Part shown: positions 40,911 through 50,421 of the stretch, one piece after another
Layout of the letters: every line of letters starts with the position of its first letter
Numbering within the stretch: position 1 is the first letter of the stretch
NCBI GenBank assembly: GCA_937863605.1
Contig: CALMGN010000179.1
Location: 1 to 52,653, forward strand
Length of the DNA: 52,653 nucleotides
Direction: 5' to 3'
Source of the DNA: an uncultured Anaerolineaceae bacterium
Lineage (GTDB): Bacteria > Chloroflexota > Anaerolineae > Anaerolineales > Anaerolineaceae
Notes under the pieces: generated by a model
What the model was told of the DNA's origin: nothing
What the model saw: the letters and a program-made list of their open reading frames with translations, nothing else
Databases searched by the model: none
Position numbers and translations under genes: made by a program

Positions 40911-41768
40911 CTACATTCCAGCCAGGTAAGCGAACCCGACGGTGCCGGGGCCGGTGTGGGTTCCGATAACCGGGCTGACCGGGGTCAGGAAGGATTCCTT
41001 GAGGACTCCGTCTGGCAAGCGGTCTTTCGCTTTCTGCAATAACTCTTCTGCCTCGAGCGGAGCATTGGCATGCAGCACCGAGAGGTGCAGCGGAGTCTGG
41101 CTGCCAACGTTCTCCACCAGGATATCGGTGACCCGGTCCAGCGCTTTGCTCATGGTGCGTATTTTTTCTTTCGCTTCCACCCGTCCGTCCTGCACCATGA
41201 GAATCGGTTTGAGCCCGAGGGCGGTGCCAAGGAAGGTGGCCGCGCCGCCAATGCGCCCGCCGCGGTGCAGGAATTCCAGCGTGCTGACGACAAAGAACAC
41301 GCCGGTATGATCTACCGCTTTTTCAGCCAGCTGACGGCATTCGGCAAAAGATGCGCCGTCTGCAGCAGCCCGCGCGGCGAGCAATACCAAAAAACCAAGG
41401 CCCATGGAAGTGCTTTTTGAATCAACCAGTGCAATCCGGTCAGACCCAACCGTGTTTTTCGCCTGAATAGCGGAATCCAGCGTACCGGAGAGCTTGGCTG
41501 AAATATGAATACTGAGGATGTCATACCCCTGGTCAAGCAGGTCGGTATAAACGCGCTGGAAGGCTGCCGGAGATGGTTGAGAGCTGGTAGGCATGACCGT
41601 AGCGGACTTTAGCCGGGTGTAGAACTCTAAGGGTGAAATATCGAGGCCGTCGCGGTAAGTATCTTCGCCCCAGATTAATTGCAGGGGGATGGACGTTATC
41701 CCATAACTGGTGACTAAATCATCCGGGAGATTGGAAGTGCTGTCTGTAACAATGGCAACTTTTGACAT
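40911..41768 (-). CDS. DegV family protein (fatty-acid binding)
   Basis: VAIVTDSTSNLPDDLV, TSQPSPAAF, VDSKSTSMGLGFLVL, IGTHTGPGTVGFAY. Confidence 0.93.
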   Translation of the reverse strand: MSKVAIVTDSTSNLPDDLVTSYGITSIPLQLIWGEDTYRDGLDISPLEFYTRLKSATVMPTSSQPSPAAFQRVYTDLLDQGYDILSIHISAKLSGTLDSAIQAKNTVGSDRIALVDSKSTSMGLGFLVLLAARAAADGASFAECRQLAEKAVDHTGVFFVVSTLEFLHRGGRIGGAATFLGTALGLKPILMVQDGRVEAKEKIRTMSKALDRVTDILVENVGSQTPLHLSVLHANAPLEAEELLQKAKDRLPDGVLKESFLTPVSPVIGTHTGPGTVGFAYLAGM

Positions 41769-41867
41769 GAAATCCTCCTGAGGGCGAATGCGAAGAAATT
41801 ACAGGATGATGCGCACGCCTGTAAAACACGGATACCAGTAAAAAGTTACGTTTCGACCCCCTCCAAC

Positions 41868-41897
41868 CTCCCCCGAAAACTGGCGTTTTCAGGGGAG
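41868..41897. promoter_or_regulatory. Long hairpin between divergent degV-family gene and ffh
   Basis: CTCCCC-c-GAAAAC-tggc-GTTTTC-a-GGGGAG: 12 bp, one mismatch, 4-nt loop; no T tract. Confidence 0.5.
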
Positions 41898-42027
41898 ACG
41901 TCAAGGCCGCAACCTGCCACATCATTAAATTTCCCTTCTCCCTTGACCGTAGGGTTAATCCCGACTAAAATTTGGCCTGGCTACGCCCCGGAAAGGGGTG
42001 TCCGTTTCTTATGCATTAAGGTGACGT

Positions 42028-43350
42028 GTGTTTGAATCGCTGACCCAAAGACTAGAGCAAGTATTCCAGCAGCTGCGACGGCGCGGTAAGCTTTCTGAAC
42101 AGGATGTAGATTTAGCTATGCGCGAAGTGCGCCTGGCCCTGTTGGAAGCCGACGTGCATTACAGTGTGGTCAAGGATTTCGTCGCACGCGTGCGAGAGCG
42201 GGCTGTAGGTCATGAAGTATCGCGCGCGCTCAACCCTGCCCAGCAGGTGATCAAGATTGTCCACGAGGAATTGATCCAAACACTGGGTGAACCCTCCCGC
42301 TTAAACCTGAGCGGGGCTAAACCGCGGGTCATCATGATGGTCGGTCTGCAAGGTTCCGGTAAAACCACCGCTGCTGCCAAGATTGCAGCCCGGCTGCGAT
42401 CCCAGGGTGAGCGGGTGGAATTGGTGGCTGGCGACCCGTACCGGCCAGCTGCCATTAAACAACTGCAAACATTGGGTGAGCGCATCGGTGTTCCAGTTTT
42501 TACCGAGGATGGGGTTAAACCACCGGAACTGGCCGCCAAAGCTTTCGACCTGGCGCAAAAGGGCGGCGTGACCGCCTTGATTATCGATACCGCCGGGCGG
42601 TCGCAGCTGGACGACGGATTGATGGAAGAATTGCGTTCCATCACCCGCAAAGTGCCAGCCAACGAAATCCTGTTGGTGGTCGATTCGATGATCGGTCAGG
42701 AAGCGCTGCACATTGCGGAAGGTTTTCGCGATTCGGTTTCGTTGACCGGCCTGGTGTTGACCAAGATGGACGGCGACTCGCGCGGTGGCGCGGCCATCTC
42801 CATTCGCAGCGTGACCGGAGTGCCGATCAAATTCCTTGGAACCGGTGAGGGCATTGATGCCATCGAGGCATACGATCCCGGACGCATGGCTTCACGCATC
42901 CTTGGCATGGGCGATATGCTGGGGTTGATCGAAAAGGCTGAAGCAGCGCTGGATGAAAACGAAGCCCGCGCGCAAGCCGCAAAGATGATGTCCGGCCAAT
43001 TCAGCCTGGAGGACTTTGCCAGTCAATTGAAACAGCTGCGCAAGATGGGACCATTTGCCAAAGTATTGGAAATGCTGCCTGGCGGCATGGGACAAATGGC
43101 GCGCAACGTCTCGCCCGATGAGGCTGAAAAGTCACTTAAAGTTACCGAGGCAATATTATCCTCTATGACGATGAAAGAACGCCGAAATCCTGATATACTC
43201 AATGCCAGTCGGCGCCGCCGCATAGCGCGCGGTTCCGGCACGGAAGTTCAGGATGTAAACCGGGTGCTCAAGCAATTCCGCGATGCGCAACGGTTGTTTA
43301 AAACTCTGCAGAAAACGGGCGGGCGTGGAATGCCACGCCTGTTTGGGTAG
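42028..43350 (+). CDS. ffh: Signal recognition particle protein Ffh
   Basis: MVGLQGSGKTTAAAKIA, DTAGRSQLDD, LTKMDGDSRGGAA, M-domain LPGGMGQMA; GTG start. Confidence 0.97.
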   Translation: MFESLTQRLEQVFQQLRRRGKLSEQDVDLAMREVRLALLEADVHYSVVKDFVARVRERAVGHEVSRALNPAQQVIKIVHEELIQTLGEPSRLNLSGAKPRVIMMVGLQGSGKTTAAAKIAARLRSQGERVELVAGDPYRPAAIKQLQTLGERIGVPVFTEDGVKPPELAAKAFDLAQKGGVTALIIDTAGRSQLDDGLMEELRSITRKVPANEILLVVDSMIGQEALHIAEGFRDSVSLTGLVLTKMDGDSRGGAAISIRSVTGVPIKFLGTGEGIDAIEAYDPGRMASRILGMGDMLGLIEKAEAALDENEARAQAAKMMSGQFSLEDFASQLKQLRKMGPFAKVLEMLPGGMGQMARNVSPDEAEKSLKVTEAILSSMTMKERRNPDILNASRRRRIARGSGTEVQDVNRVLKQFRDAQRLFKTLQKTGGRGMPRLFG

Positions 43351-43468
43351 TCCTCTGGTGGAAAATAAGCACGCCCCTTCAGCGTCCCTCAAACCATTTT
43401 CCGCCGGTGCGGCAACCCTATGGTAAGATTCATACAGTTCACATTTGCAACAGGAGATAGGTCTTAAA

Positions 43469-43807
43469 ATGGTTCGAATTCGTTTACGCCGCGTTGGATT
43501 AAAAGGTCAACCCAGCTACCGCATTATTGCGGCAGATAAAGAAAGCCCTCGGGATGGGCGCTTCCTCGAAATCCTGGGTTCTTACAACCCGCGCACTGAA
43601 CCCTTCACCTTCCAGGTGAACGAAGAACGGGTGTACCACTGGCTGAACAATGGCGCCCAGCCGTCCGAGTCAGTTGCCATGCTTTTCAACAGCGTTGGTC
43701 TGACCAAACGGTACGAGCGGGTCAAAGGTGGCGAAGCTGCGGAAGCAGTTCTTAAAGAAGCCCAAGAGTATTATGTTAACCGAAAGGTCAACACCAAGAC
43801 GAACTAA
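43469..43807 (+). CDS. rpsP: 30S ribosomal protein S16
   Basis: MVRIRLRRVGLKGQPSYRIIAADKESPRDGRFLEILGSYNP. Confidence 0.97.
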   Translation: MVRIRLRRVGLKGQPSYRIIAADKESPRDGRFLEILGSYNPRTEPFTFQVNEERVYHWLNNGAQPSESVAMLFNSVGLTKRYERVKGGEAAEAVLKEAQEYYVNRKVNTKTN

Positions 43808-43832
43808 GTCCTCAGTAAACCTGCTGGATTTA

Positions 43833-43852
43833 GGCCGGTCTGTGTACCGGCC
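43833..43852 (+). promoter_or_regulatory. GC-rich hairpin just upstream of the khpA RBS
   Basis: GGCCGGT-ctgtgt-ACCGGCC. Confidence 0.5.
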
Positions 43853-43870
43853 AGGTTGAAAGGAGAAATC

Positions 43871-44107
43871 GTGAAGGAGTTGATCGAATATATTGCCCGA
43901 TCTTTGGTTGAAGATCCCCACCAGGTAAACGTCCAACAGGAACGCCTGGGCGGTAAAGTTCGACTTGAGCTGTCGGTCGCAAAAGAAGATATGGGCCGGG
44001 TTATTGGCAAGAGCGGCCGGGTAGCCAATGCAATGCGCATCTTATTGCGTGTAGCTGCTGCCCGCGAAGGGAAGCAGGCCAACCTGGACGTGCTGGAGCC
44101 TCGCTAG
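43871..44107 (+). CDS. khpA: KH-domain RNA-binding protein KhpA
   Basis: VKELIEYIARSLVEDPHQV...DMGRVIGKSGRVANAMRILLRVAA; GTG start with AAAGGAG upstream. Confidence 0.92.
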   Translation: MKELIEYIARSLVEDPHQVNVQQERLGGKVRLELSVAKEDMGRVIGKSGRVANAMRILLRVAAAREGKQANLDVLEPR

Positions 44108-44109
44108 GC

Positions 44110-44667
44110 ATGGGTTTGCCAGCCTCTTCAAACCCAGAAAATAACCAGACAGGCTCGCCAAGTGGCGGCGAGCCTGTCTTCTTGGTTATTGGTAAGCTGC
44201 GCCGGTCGCATGGTTTAACCGGCGATGTCCTGATGGACGTATACACCGATTTCCCGGAGCGGCTCGCCACGGGAAAGACGCTCCTGATCGGTGAAAGCCA
44301 CCGGCCGCTAGTAATCCGCAGCCTGCGGCCAAAAAACAAAGAACTGATCATTGGCTTCGAGGGGTACACCAACCCCGAATCTACGGCCGATTTGCGCAAT
44401 CAACTGGTTTATGTATCTTCGGCAGAAATTCCAACCTTGCCAGTGGGGGAATACTATCATCACCAGGTGATTGGATTGCGCGTAGTCAACCAAGATGGAT
44501 CTGAAATCGGCATTTTGGACGATATTCTCGAATCCCGCGCCAATGATGTGTATATGGTCAAAGCAGCGGACGGTACTGAAATCTTGATCCCGGCAGTAGA
44601 TGAATTTATTCTGGAGATTAATTTAGAGCAGCGGGTGATCACAGTTGCTCCGCCAGAATGGGAGTAG
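44110..44667 (+). CDS. rimM: Ribosome maturation factor RimM
   Basis: FLVIGKLRRSHGLTGDVLMDVYTDFPERL; PRC-barrel region YYHHQVIGLRVV...GTEILIPAVDEFI. Start uncertain (see findings). Confidence 0.9.
   Translation: MGLPASSNPENNQTGSPSGGEPVFLVIGKLRRSHGLTGDVLMDVYTDFPERLATGKTLLIGESHRPLVIRSLRPKNKELIIGFEGYTNPESTADLRNQLVYVSSAEIPTLPVGEYYHHQVIGLRVVNQDGSEIGILDDILESRANDVYMVKAADGTEILIPAVDEFILEINLEQRVITVAPPEWE
44111..44190 (+). promoter_or_regulatory. Two tandem hairpins at the apparent rimM 5' end
   Basis: TGGGTTTG-10nt-CAAACCCA, then AATAACCAGACAGGCTCGCC-7nt-GGCGAGCCTGTCttcTTGGTTATT. Confidence 0.6.
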
Positions 44668-44680
44668 CGGGGTCGCCAGG

Positions 44681-45805
44681 ATGGATCCAAAAGCCTACTG
44701 GGTCGGATTTAATTATGTCAAGGGGATTGGCGCCGTCCGGATGCGGGCGCTGTTGGATGCGTTCGATGGTGATTTAAAAGCTGCCTGGGAAGCTCCAATC
44801 AGCCGCTACCAGGGTCTTGGTCTAAGCGGGCGGGTTGTCGAAAATATTCTACGGGTACGCAGCCAAATTAACCTGGAACAAATCTGGGACCGGATGCAGG
44901 CTGGAGGTATTCAGGCACTCACATGGGACGATGATGTGTACCCACGGATGCTCAAGGAAATCGACCAGCCGCCACCTGTGCTTTACCAACGCGGCGAAGT
45001 CATACCCGAAGATGAAACGGCAGTTGCGATCGTCGGAACGCGGCGCGTAACCGCTTACGGACGCGTGGTCACCGAAGAATTAGCAGCATTTTTAGCGCGC
45101 AACCGCATCACGGTAGTGAGTGGACTGGCGCGCGGGGTGGATGCGCTTGCTCACCGCTCGGCCTTGCAGGCTGGCGGACGCACCCTGGCGGTCCTTGGCA
45201 GCGGGATTGACAGAATTTATCCGCCGGAAAATCAGCAATTAGCCATGGATATCGCCGACTCAGGCGCATTGCTTAGTGATTACCCACCGGGTACCGCCCC
45301 GGAAAGCACCAATTTTCCACCGCGCAACCGCATTATCTCCGGCTTGTCGCTGGCAGTGGTGGTGATCGAAGCGGGAGCCACCAGCGGTGCGCTTATCACG
45401 GCATCATTTGCTGCGGACCAGAACCGGGATGTGCTGGCGGTTCCGGGCAATATCAACTCGCCGAACAGTAAAGGCACCAACATGTTGATACAGAATGGGG
45501 CGCGGCCTTACCTCAAGCCCGAAGATCTGTTGGAGGTACTCAACCTCGAACAGGTAAATACGCGTAAAATGGCGCGAAGGGTTCTCCCGGCGGATGCAAC
45601 CGAGACACAAATTATCAAGGTCATCGCCGAGGGGACGCTGTCGGTTGACGAGATCAGCTTTTTGTCCGGCTTGCCGGTTGAAGTGGTCTCGGCTACCCTG
45701 GCGATGATGGAGCTTAAAGGTCTGGTGCGCAATGCTGGCAGCATGTCCTACATGGCCATTCGAGATGAAGCGGCAGAATATTATGCAGGGGATTATGAAC
45801 AATAA
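44681..45805 (+). CDS. dprA: DNA-processing protein DprA
   Basis: VAIVGTRRVTAYGRVVTEELA, SGLARGVDALAHRSAL, FPPRNRIISGLS, C-terminal winged helix. Confidence 0.95.
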   Translation: MDPKAYWVGFNYVKGIGAVRMRALLDAFDGDLKAAWEAPISRYQGLGLSGRVVENILRVRSQINLEQIWDRMQAGGIQALTWDDDVYPRMLKEIDQPPPVLYQRGEVIPEDETAVAIVGTRRVTAYGRVVTEELAAFLARNRITVVSGLARGVDALAHRSALQAGGRTLAVLGSGIDRIYPPENQQLAMDIADSGALLSDYPPGTAPESTNFPPRNRIISGLSLAVVVIEAGATSGALITASFAADQNRDVLAVPGNINSPNSKGTNMLIQNGARPYLKPEDLLEVLNLEQVNTRKMARRVLPADATETQIIKVIAEGTLSVDEISFLSGLPVEVVSATLAMMELKGLVRNAGSMSYMAIRDEAAEYYAGDYEQ

Positions 45806-46886
45806 TTTTTATGCAGTCATTATGGCTGGCGGCGGCGGGACGCGCCTATGGCCGCTTTCCCGGGTTAACCGACCCAAACAGATGATCAGGCTTGGTTCAG
45901 ACCGGTCGCTTTATCAAATTACTTGCGACCGTCTGGCGGGTTTGTTTACCCCAGACCGCATTCTGGTCGTGACGGTGGCGGAGCAAGCAGTCGAACTGCA
46001 AAAACAGGTGCCGGAAATCCCGGTGGAAAATTATCTGTTGGAACCAATGCCGCGCGGTACCGCCTCGGTGGTCGGGTTGGCTGCGGCTGTGCTCCACAAA
46101 CGTGACCCGCAGGCGGTGATGGCGGTGCTAACTGCCGACCATTTCATCGAAAACATACCGTACTTTCAGAAACTACTGCGGGTAGCGGCGGAAGTAGCGC
46201 GGAAGAACATGCTGGTCACCCTTGGAATCACTCCAACTCATCCTTCGACGGCTTACGGCTATATTCAACGCGGTGTGATTCTGGAAACTATCGATGGCCA
46301 GGCGGTATATTCAGTGCGGCGCTTTAAAGAGAAACCAACGGCTGCGGCTGCTCAAAAAATGATGGCGGATGAAGACCACGACTGGAATTCAGGGATGTTC
46401 ATCTGGCAGGTTTCCGATATTCTGGCTGAGTTTGACCATTTGATGCCGGAGTTAGCCCAATCCCTCCGTGAAATCGGTTTGGCCTGGGACACACCGGAGC
46501 AAAACCAGGTGGTCGGCGCGCTGTGGCCAAGCATAAAACCACAAACGATTGATTATGGTATTATGGAGCGCGCCCAACGGGTGGCGGTTCTGCCAGCTGC
46601 CGGGTTGGGCTGGAACGATGTTGGCAGCTGGGATTCGCTTTTCGAGGTACTGCCCCTTGACAGCAGTGGTAATATTCAGCTCAATGACCTCAACGTCATC
46701 ATTGATACGCAAAATTCGTTAATTCTCTCGGATGGGACCAACCGATTGGTCGCAACGATTGGTGTAGATGACCTGGTGATTATCGACACAAAGGATGTGC
46801 TGCTGGTTTGCCGGCGGTCGGACAGCCAAAAGGTAAAAGATGCAGTGCAGCGTCTGAAGGAAACAGGTCAAACTCGTTATTTGTAA
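45795..46886 (+). CDS. manC: Mannose-1-phosphate guanylyltransferase
   Basis: VIMAGGGGTRLWPLSRVNRPKQ, FKEKPTAAAAQKM, WNSGMFIW, GWNDVGSWDSL; start Met 45795. Confidence 0.92.
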   Translation: MNNNFYAVIMAGGGGTRLWPLSRVNRPKQMIRLGSDRSLYQITCDRLAGLFTPDRILVVTVAEQAVELQKQVPEIPVENYLLEPMPRGTASVVGLAAAVLHKRDPQAVMAVLTADHFIENIPYFQKLLRVAAEVARKNMLVTLGITPTHPSTAYGYIQRGVILETIDGQAVYSVRRFKEKPTAAAAQKMMADEDHDWNSGMFIWQVSDILAEFDHLMPELAQSLREIGLAWDTPEQNQVVGALWPSIKPQTIDYGIMERAQRVAVLPAAGLGWNDVGSWDSLFEVLPLDSSGNIQLNDLNVIIDTQNSLILSDGTNRLVATIGVDDLVIIDTKDVLLVCRRSDSQKVKDAVQRLKETGQTRYL

Positions 46887-46887
46887 G

Positions 46888-49206
46888 GTGGTTCATTTGG
46901 AAGCTTATTGTGTAAAGTGCAAAACGAAAAGAGAAATATCCAACGCCAAGGCAGATTTTAATGCAGCCGGCGCCCCAGTTACCCATGGAATCTGCCCGGT
47001 CTGCGGTACCAAAATGTACCGGATGGGGCGTACACCCGCCCACGACCAATTGACGCCCCCGGAAAAGATCAAACGAGAACCCAAAAAAAACGGCAAACTG
47101 GTAATTGTTGAATCACCGGCCAAAGCGCGCACGGTTGGGCGCTTCCTTGGCAAGGGCTACACGGTTAAGGCGTCGGTTGGGCATGTACGCGACTTGCTGC
47201 GGTCGGAATTATCAGTGGATGTGGAGAATAATTTTCAACCGAAGTACCGCGTCCCCAACGAAAAACGCCCGGTGGTCAAGGAGTTGAAGGCGCTGGTCAA
47301 AACGGCCGAGGAAGTCTTCCTGGCGACCGACCCCGATCGCGAAGGAGAAGCCATTGCCTGGCACCTGCTCGAAGCAGCGGAGATCAACCCGGCTGTGACC
47401 AAGCGGGTGGTTTTTCACGAGATCACGCAGCCGGCAATCGAAGAGGCTTTTTCACACCCGCGAGATATCGACATGGACCTGGTCAATGCCCAGCAAGGGC
47501 GGCGTGTCCTTGACCGGCTGGTGGGTTACAGCTTGAGCCCGCTGCTGTGGGAAAAGGTACGCAGCCGGCTGTCTGCCGGACGAGTCCAGTCGGTTGCACT
47601 GCGGCTGATTGTCGAACGCGAACGTGAAATCGAAGATTTCAATCCAGTCGAGTACTGGACCATCGGGGCAGAGTTCAAACCCGATCATGTCCGCCAGACC
47701 TTTGTCACTAAACTGGTCAAGATCGGTGACCAGGATCCGGCGCTGGCACAAAAAGGGGATGCGGAAGCTATTTTGCCCGATCTGGAAAAAGCAGCGTACA
47801 AAATTGTGCGTATCAAACGCGGCGAGCGCAAACGCAAACCGTCTGCGCCATTCATTACTTCAACGCTGCAGCAGGAAGCTTCACGCCGCCTGGGTTTCAC
47901 CACCCGTAAGACAATGGCGGTAGCACAACAACTTTATGAGGGTTTGGATGTTGGCGAAGGCGGCTCAACAGGTTTGATTACCTACATGCGGACCGACTCG
48001 ACCAACGTGTCGGAAACGGCACAAAAAGAAGCGCGCGCGTTTGTGCAAAAAACTTATGGGGCTGATTTCGTCCCACATACCTCGCCGCAATACCGCACTC
48101 GGGCGGTCGGGGCGCAGGAAGCGCATGAAGCCATTCGCCCGACCTCTGTACTGCGCTTGCCGGATAAGGTCAAATCTTATCTAAGCGGGGAGCAGTTCAA
48201 ACTGTACCAGCTAATCTGGCAGCGTTTTGTCGCGTCGCAGATGGAATCAGCGCTGCTTGATACGGTCACGGTTGAGGTGGAAGGTCAGGGTAATCAAAGT
48301 TATCTGTTCCGAGCCTCTGGATCCACAATACGCTTTCCGGGCTTTCTGGTGGTCTTCGAAGATTCGCGGGACGAAGATTTGAAAGCAGATGAAGAAGAAA
48401 ATGTCCGTATCCCGGCCGGGCTGGAAGAAAATCAGAAACAGCACCTGGTGCGGTTGATTCCTGAGCAACACTTTACCCAACCGCCCCCGCGCTTTACCGA
48501 GGCGACACTGATTGCTGCGCTCGAAGAAAATGGAATCGGGAGGCCGAGCACCTACGCGCCGATTATTTCGACCATCCAGGAGCGCGGTTATGTGGTGCGG
48601 GAGAGCAAGCGGCTTTCCCCGACCGAGACCGGTTTCACGGTCAACGACCTGCTGGTTCGCCACTTCTCCGATATCGTCAATTTGAACTTCACAGCCCAAA
48701 TGGAGAAAGCACTCGACGATGTGTCAACTGGCGGGCGCAAATGGGAAGACGTGGTCGGAAAGTTTTATAAGACTTTTGAACCACAGGTGAAAAAAGCCCA
48801 GGTCGAGATCCCGGTCAACAAACCTGAACTCGAAAAGGTGGGAAGAGTCTGTCCGTTATGCGGCAATGAACTCGTTTACCGCTACGGGCGTTTCGGCAAA
48901 TTTATCAGCTGCAGCACCTTCCCAACTTGCCGGCATACCGAACCTTATCTGCAAAAGATCGGCGTGACCTGCCCGGAAGACGGTGGAGCGTTAGTGGAAC
49001 GTAAAACCCGCAAAGGGCGCGTATTTTACGGTTGTGCTAATTACCCCACCTGCGGCTTTACATCCTGGAAGAAACCGATTGCCCAACCCTGTCCGAAGTG
49101 CGGCGGGACGCTGGTCATTCTCAATAAACGCGAAACGCAGTGTCTTAAATGCGAATCCACGTTTTTATTGGAACAAATCCTTGACTCTCCAACTGAACAG
49201 GCATAA
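46888..49206 (+). CDS. topA: DNA topoisomerase I with extra N-terminal zinc-ribbon-like segment (DUF5679-like)
   Basis: LVIVESPAKARTVGRFLGKGY, TDPDREGEAIAWH, GLITYMRTDSTN, C-terminal Cys4 fingers; N-term AYCVKCKTKREI...CPVCGTKMYRMGRT. Confidence 0.95.
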   Translation: MVHLEAYCVKCKTKREISNAKADFNAAGAPVTHGICPVCGTKMYRMGRTPAHDQLTPPEKIKREPKKNGKLVIVESPAKARTVGRFLGKGYTVKASVGHVRDLLRSELSVDVENNFQPKYRVPNEKRPVVKELKALVKTAEEVFLATDPDREGEAIAWHLLEAAEINPAVTKRVVFHEITQPAIEEAFSHPRDIDMDLVNAQQGRRVLDRLVGYSLSPLLWEKVRSRLSAGRVQSVALRLIVEREREIEDFNPVEYWTIGAEFKPDHVRQTFVTKLVKIGDQDPALAQKGDAEAILPDLEKAAYKIVRIKRGERKRKPSAPFITSTLQQEASRRLGFTTRKTMAVAQQLYEGLDVGEGGSTGLITYMRTDSTNVSETAQKEARAFVQKTYGADFVPHTSPQYRTRAVGAQEAHEAIRPTSVLRLPDKVKSYLSGEQFKLYQLIWQRFVASQMESALLDTVTVEVEGQGNQSYLFRASGSTIRFPGFLVVFEDSRDEDLKADEEENVRIPAGLEENQKQHLVRLIPEQHFTQPPPRFTEATLIAALEENGIGRPSTYAPIISTIQERGYVVRESKRLSPTETGFTVNDLLVRHFSDIVNLNFTAQMEKALDDVSTGGRKWEDVVGKFYKTFEPQVKKAQVEIPVNKPELEKVGRVCPLCGNELVYRYGRFGKFISCSTFPTCRHTEPYLQKIGVTCPEDGGALVERKTRKGRVFYGCANYPTCGFTSWKKPIAQPCPKCGGTLVILNKRETQCLKCESTFLLEQILDSPTEQA

Positions 49207-49331
49207 ACCTTGCAACAATACTGACATCTGACCGTCCATAGTCGTTGCCTTTATCTGATATTTGTTCTACAATACGTATAGATAAATTGGTTAATTTGGC
49301 GGGACAGACATAAACCTGTAGGAGCAGAGAC

Positions 49332-50339
49332 ATGGATAAGATCCGAGAACAACTGCGAAATCCAATTATTACAGCTGCGGTCGGCTTCGTTGTCGGCCTG
49401 ATCATCGGCTTGCCCATTTTGGGGTGGGCGGTATGGCCAGTGAAATGGGTTGACGCTGAACCTAAATTCTTGCGTGACGATCTAAAGCAGGATTACCTCT
49501 GCATGACGATCGATTCATTTTTGGTGAGGCAGGATCCCGCAGCAGCCGTAACCCGCTTCAATTTGCTGGGTGAAGATGCCTCGGCGCAGTTAGACGCATT
49601 CAAACCGGGTACATGCAACCTGAACGAAGCTGAAATCAATGCTTTCCGAGCGGTTGTCCTGGGACCCAGCGTACCTTTACCGGTCACGACGGTGACCCCG
49701 GTCGCAACCGAAAAACCAGCTGCCTCCAAAAACACAGGACTGGTCGTTGGGCTATGTCTGGTCACCCTGCTGGTTGGCGCGGGGCTGGTGTATCTACTGG
49801 TGTTCCGCAAACGCGGCGGTTCGACTCCCGAATCTCCTGCCGCGGTGGCGCATGACTTTAGCCAACAAGCAACCCGCACCGACTATTCTGCACAGGGGCA
49901 GGAAGCCCCCATCTCGCAGTTCATGACCACCTATATGATCGGCGATGATCTTTATGATGACTCCTTCAGTATCGACTCACCGACCGGCGAGTTCCTGGGT
50001 GAATGCGGCGTAGGCATTTCCGACACCATCGGGGTGGGCGACCCCAAGAAAGTAACGGCGTTCGAAGTCTGGCTGTTCGATAAGAACGACATTCAGACCA
50101 TCACCAAGGTAGTAATGAGCCCGCACGCTATGAGAGATGGCGCCATTCGCGCCCGCCTTGAATCCAAGGGCGAACCGATTGAAGTTGAAGCAGACAAACG
50201 CATTGTGCTCGAAACCGCAACCCTGGTGCTCGAAGCACGCGTGGTTGATCTAAACCTGGGTGGCGGTGCGCTGCCCGAGAACAGCTACTTTGACCGCTTG
50301 ACGCTCGAACTGGCTGTTTGGCCAAAGACCAATGCTTAA
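49332..50339 (+). CDS. Hypothetical two-TM membrane protein with conserved-looking C-terminal cytoplasmic domain
   Basis: 335 aa; TM near N-terminus and at ~145-160 (TGLVVGLCLVTLLVGAGLVYLLVF). Confidence 0.75.
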   Translation: MDKIREQLRNPIITAAVGFVVGLIIGLPILGWAVWPVKWVDAEPKFLRDDLKQDYLCMTIDSFLVRQDPAAAVTRFNLLGEDASAQLDAFKPGTCNLNEAEINAFRAVVLGPSVPLPVTTVTPVATEKPAASKNTGLVVGLCLVTLLVGAGLVYLLVFRKRGGSTPESPAAVAHDFSQQATRTDYSAQGQEAPISQFMTTYMIGDDLYDDSFSIDSPTGEFLGECGVGISDTIGVGDPKKVTAFEVWLFDKNDIQTITKVVMSPHAMRDGAIRARLESKGEPIEVEADKRIVLETATLVLEARVVDLNLGGGALPENSYFDRLTLELAVWPKTNA

Positions 50340-50367
50340 TCCTTAATTCGCGTAATCTGAGAATAAT

Positions 50368-50402
50368 AAAGGCAGAGGATTTTTCCTCTGCCTTTTATTT
50401 TG
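50368..50402. terminator. Bidirectional terminator between hypothetical membrane gene and greA
   Basis: AAAGGCAGAGG-attttt-CCTCTGCCTTTTATTTTG. Confidence 0.85.
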
Positions 50403-50421
50403 TCCGGGTAAAGCTTCAGGT

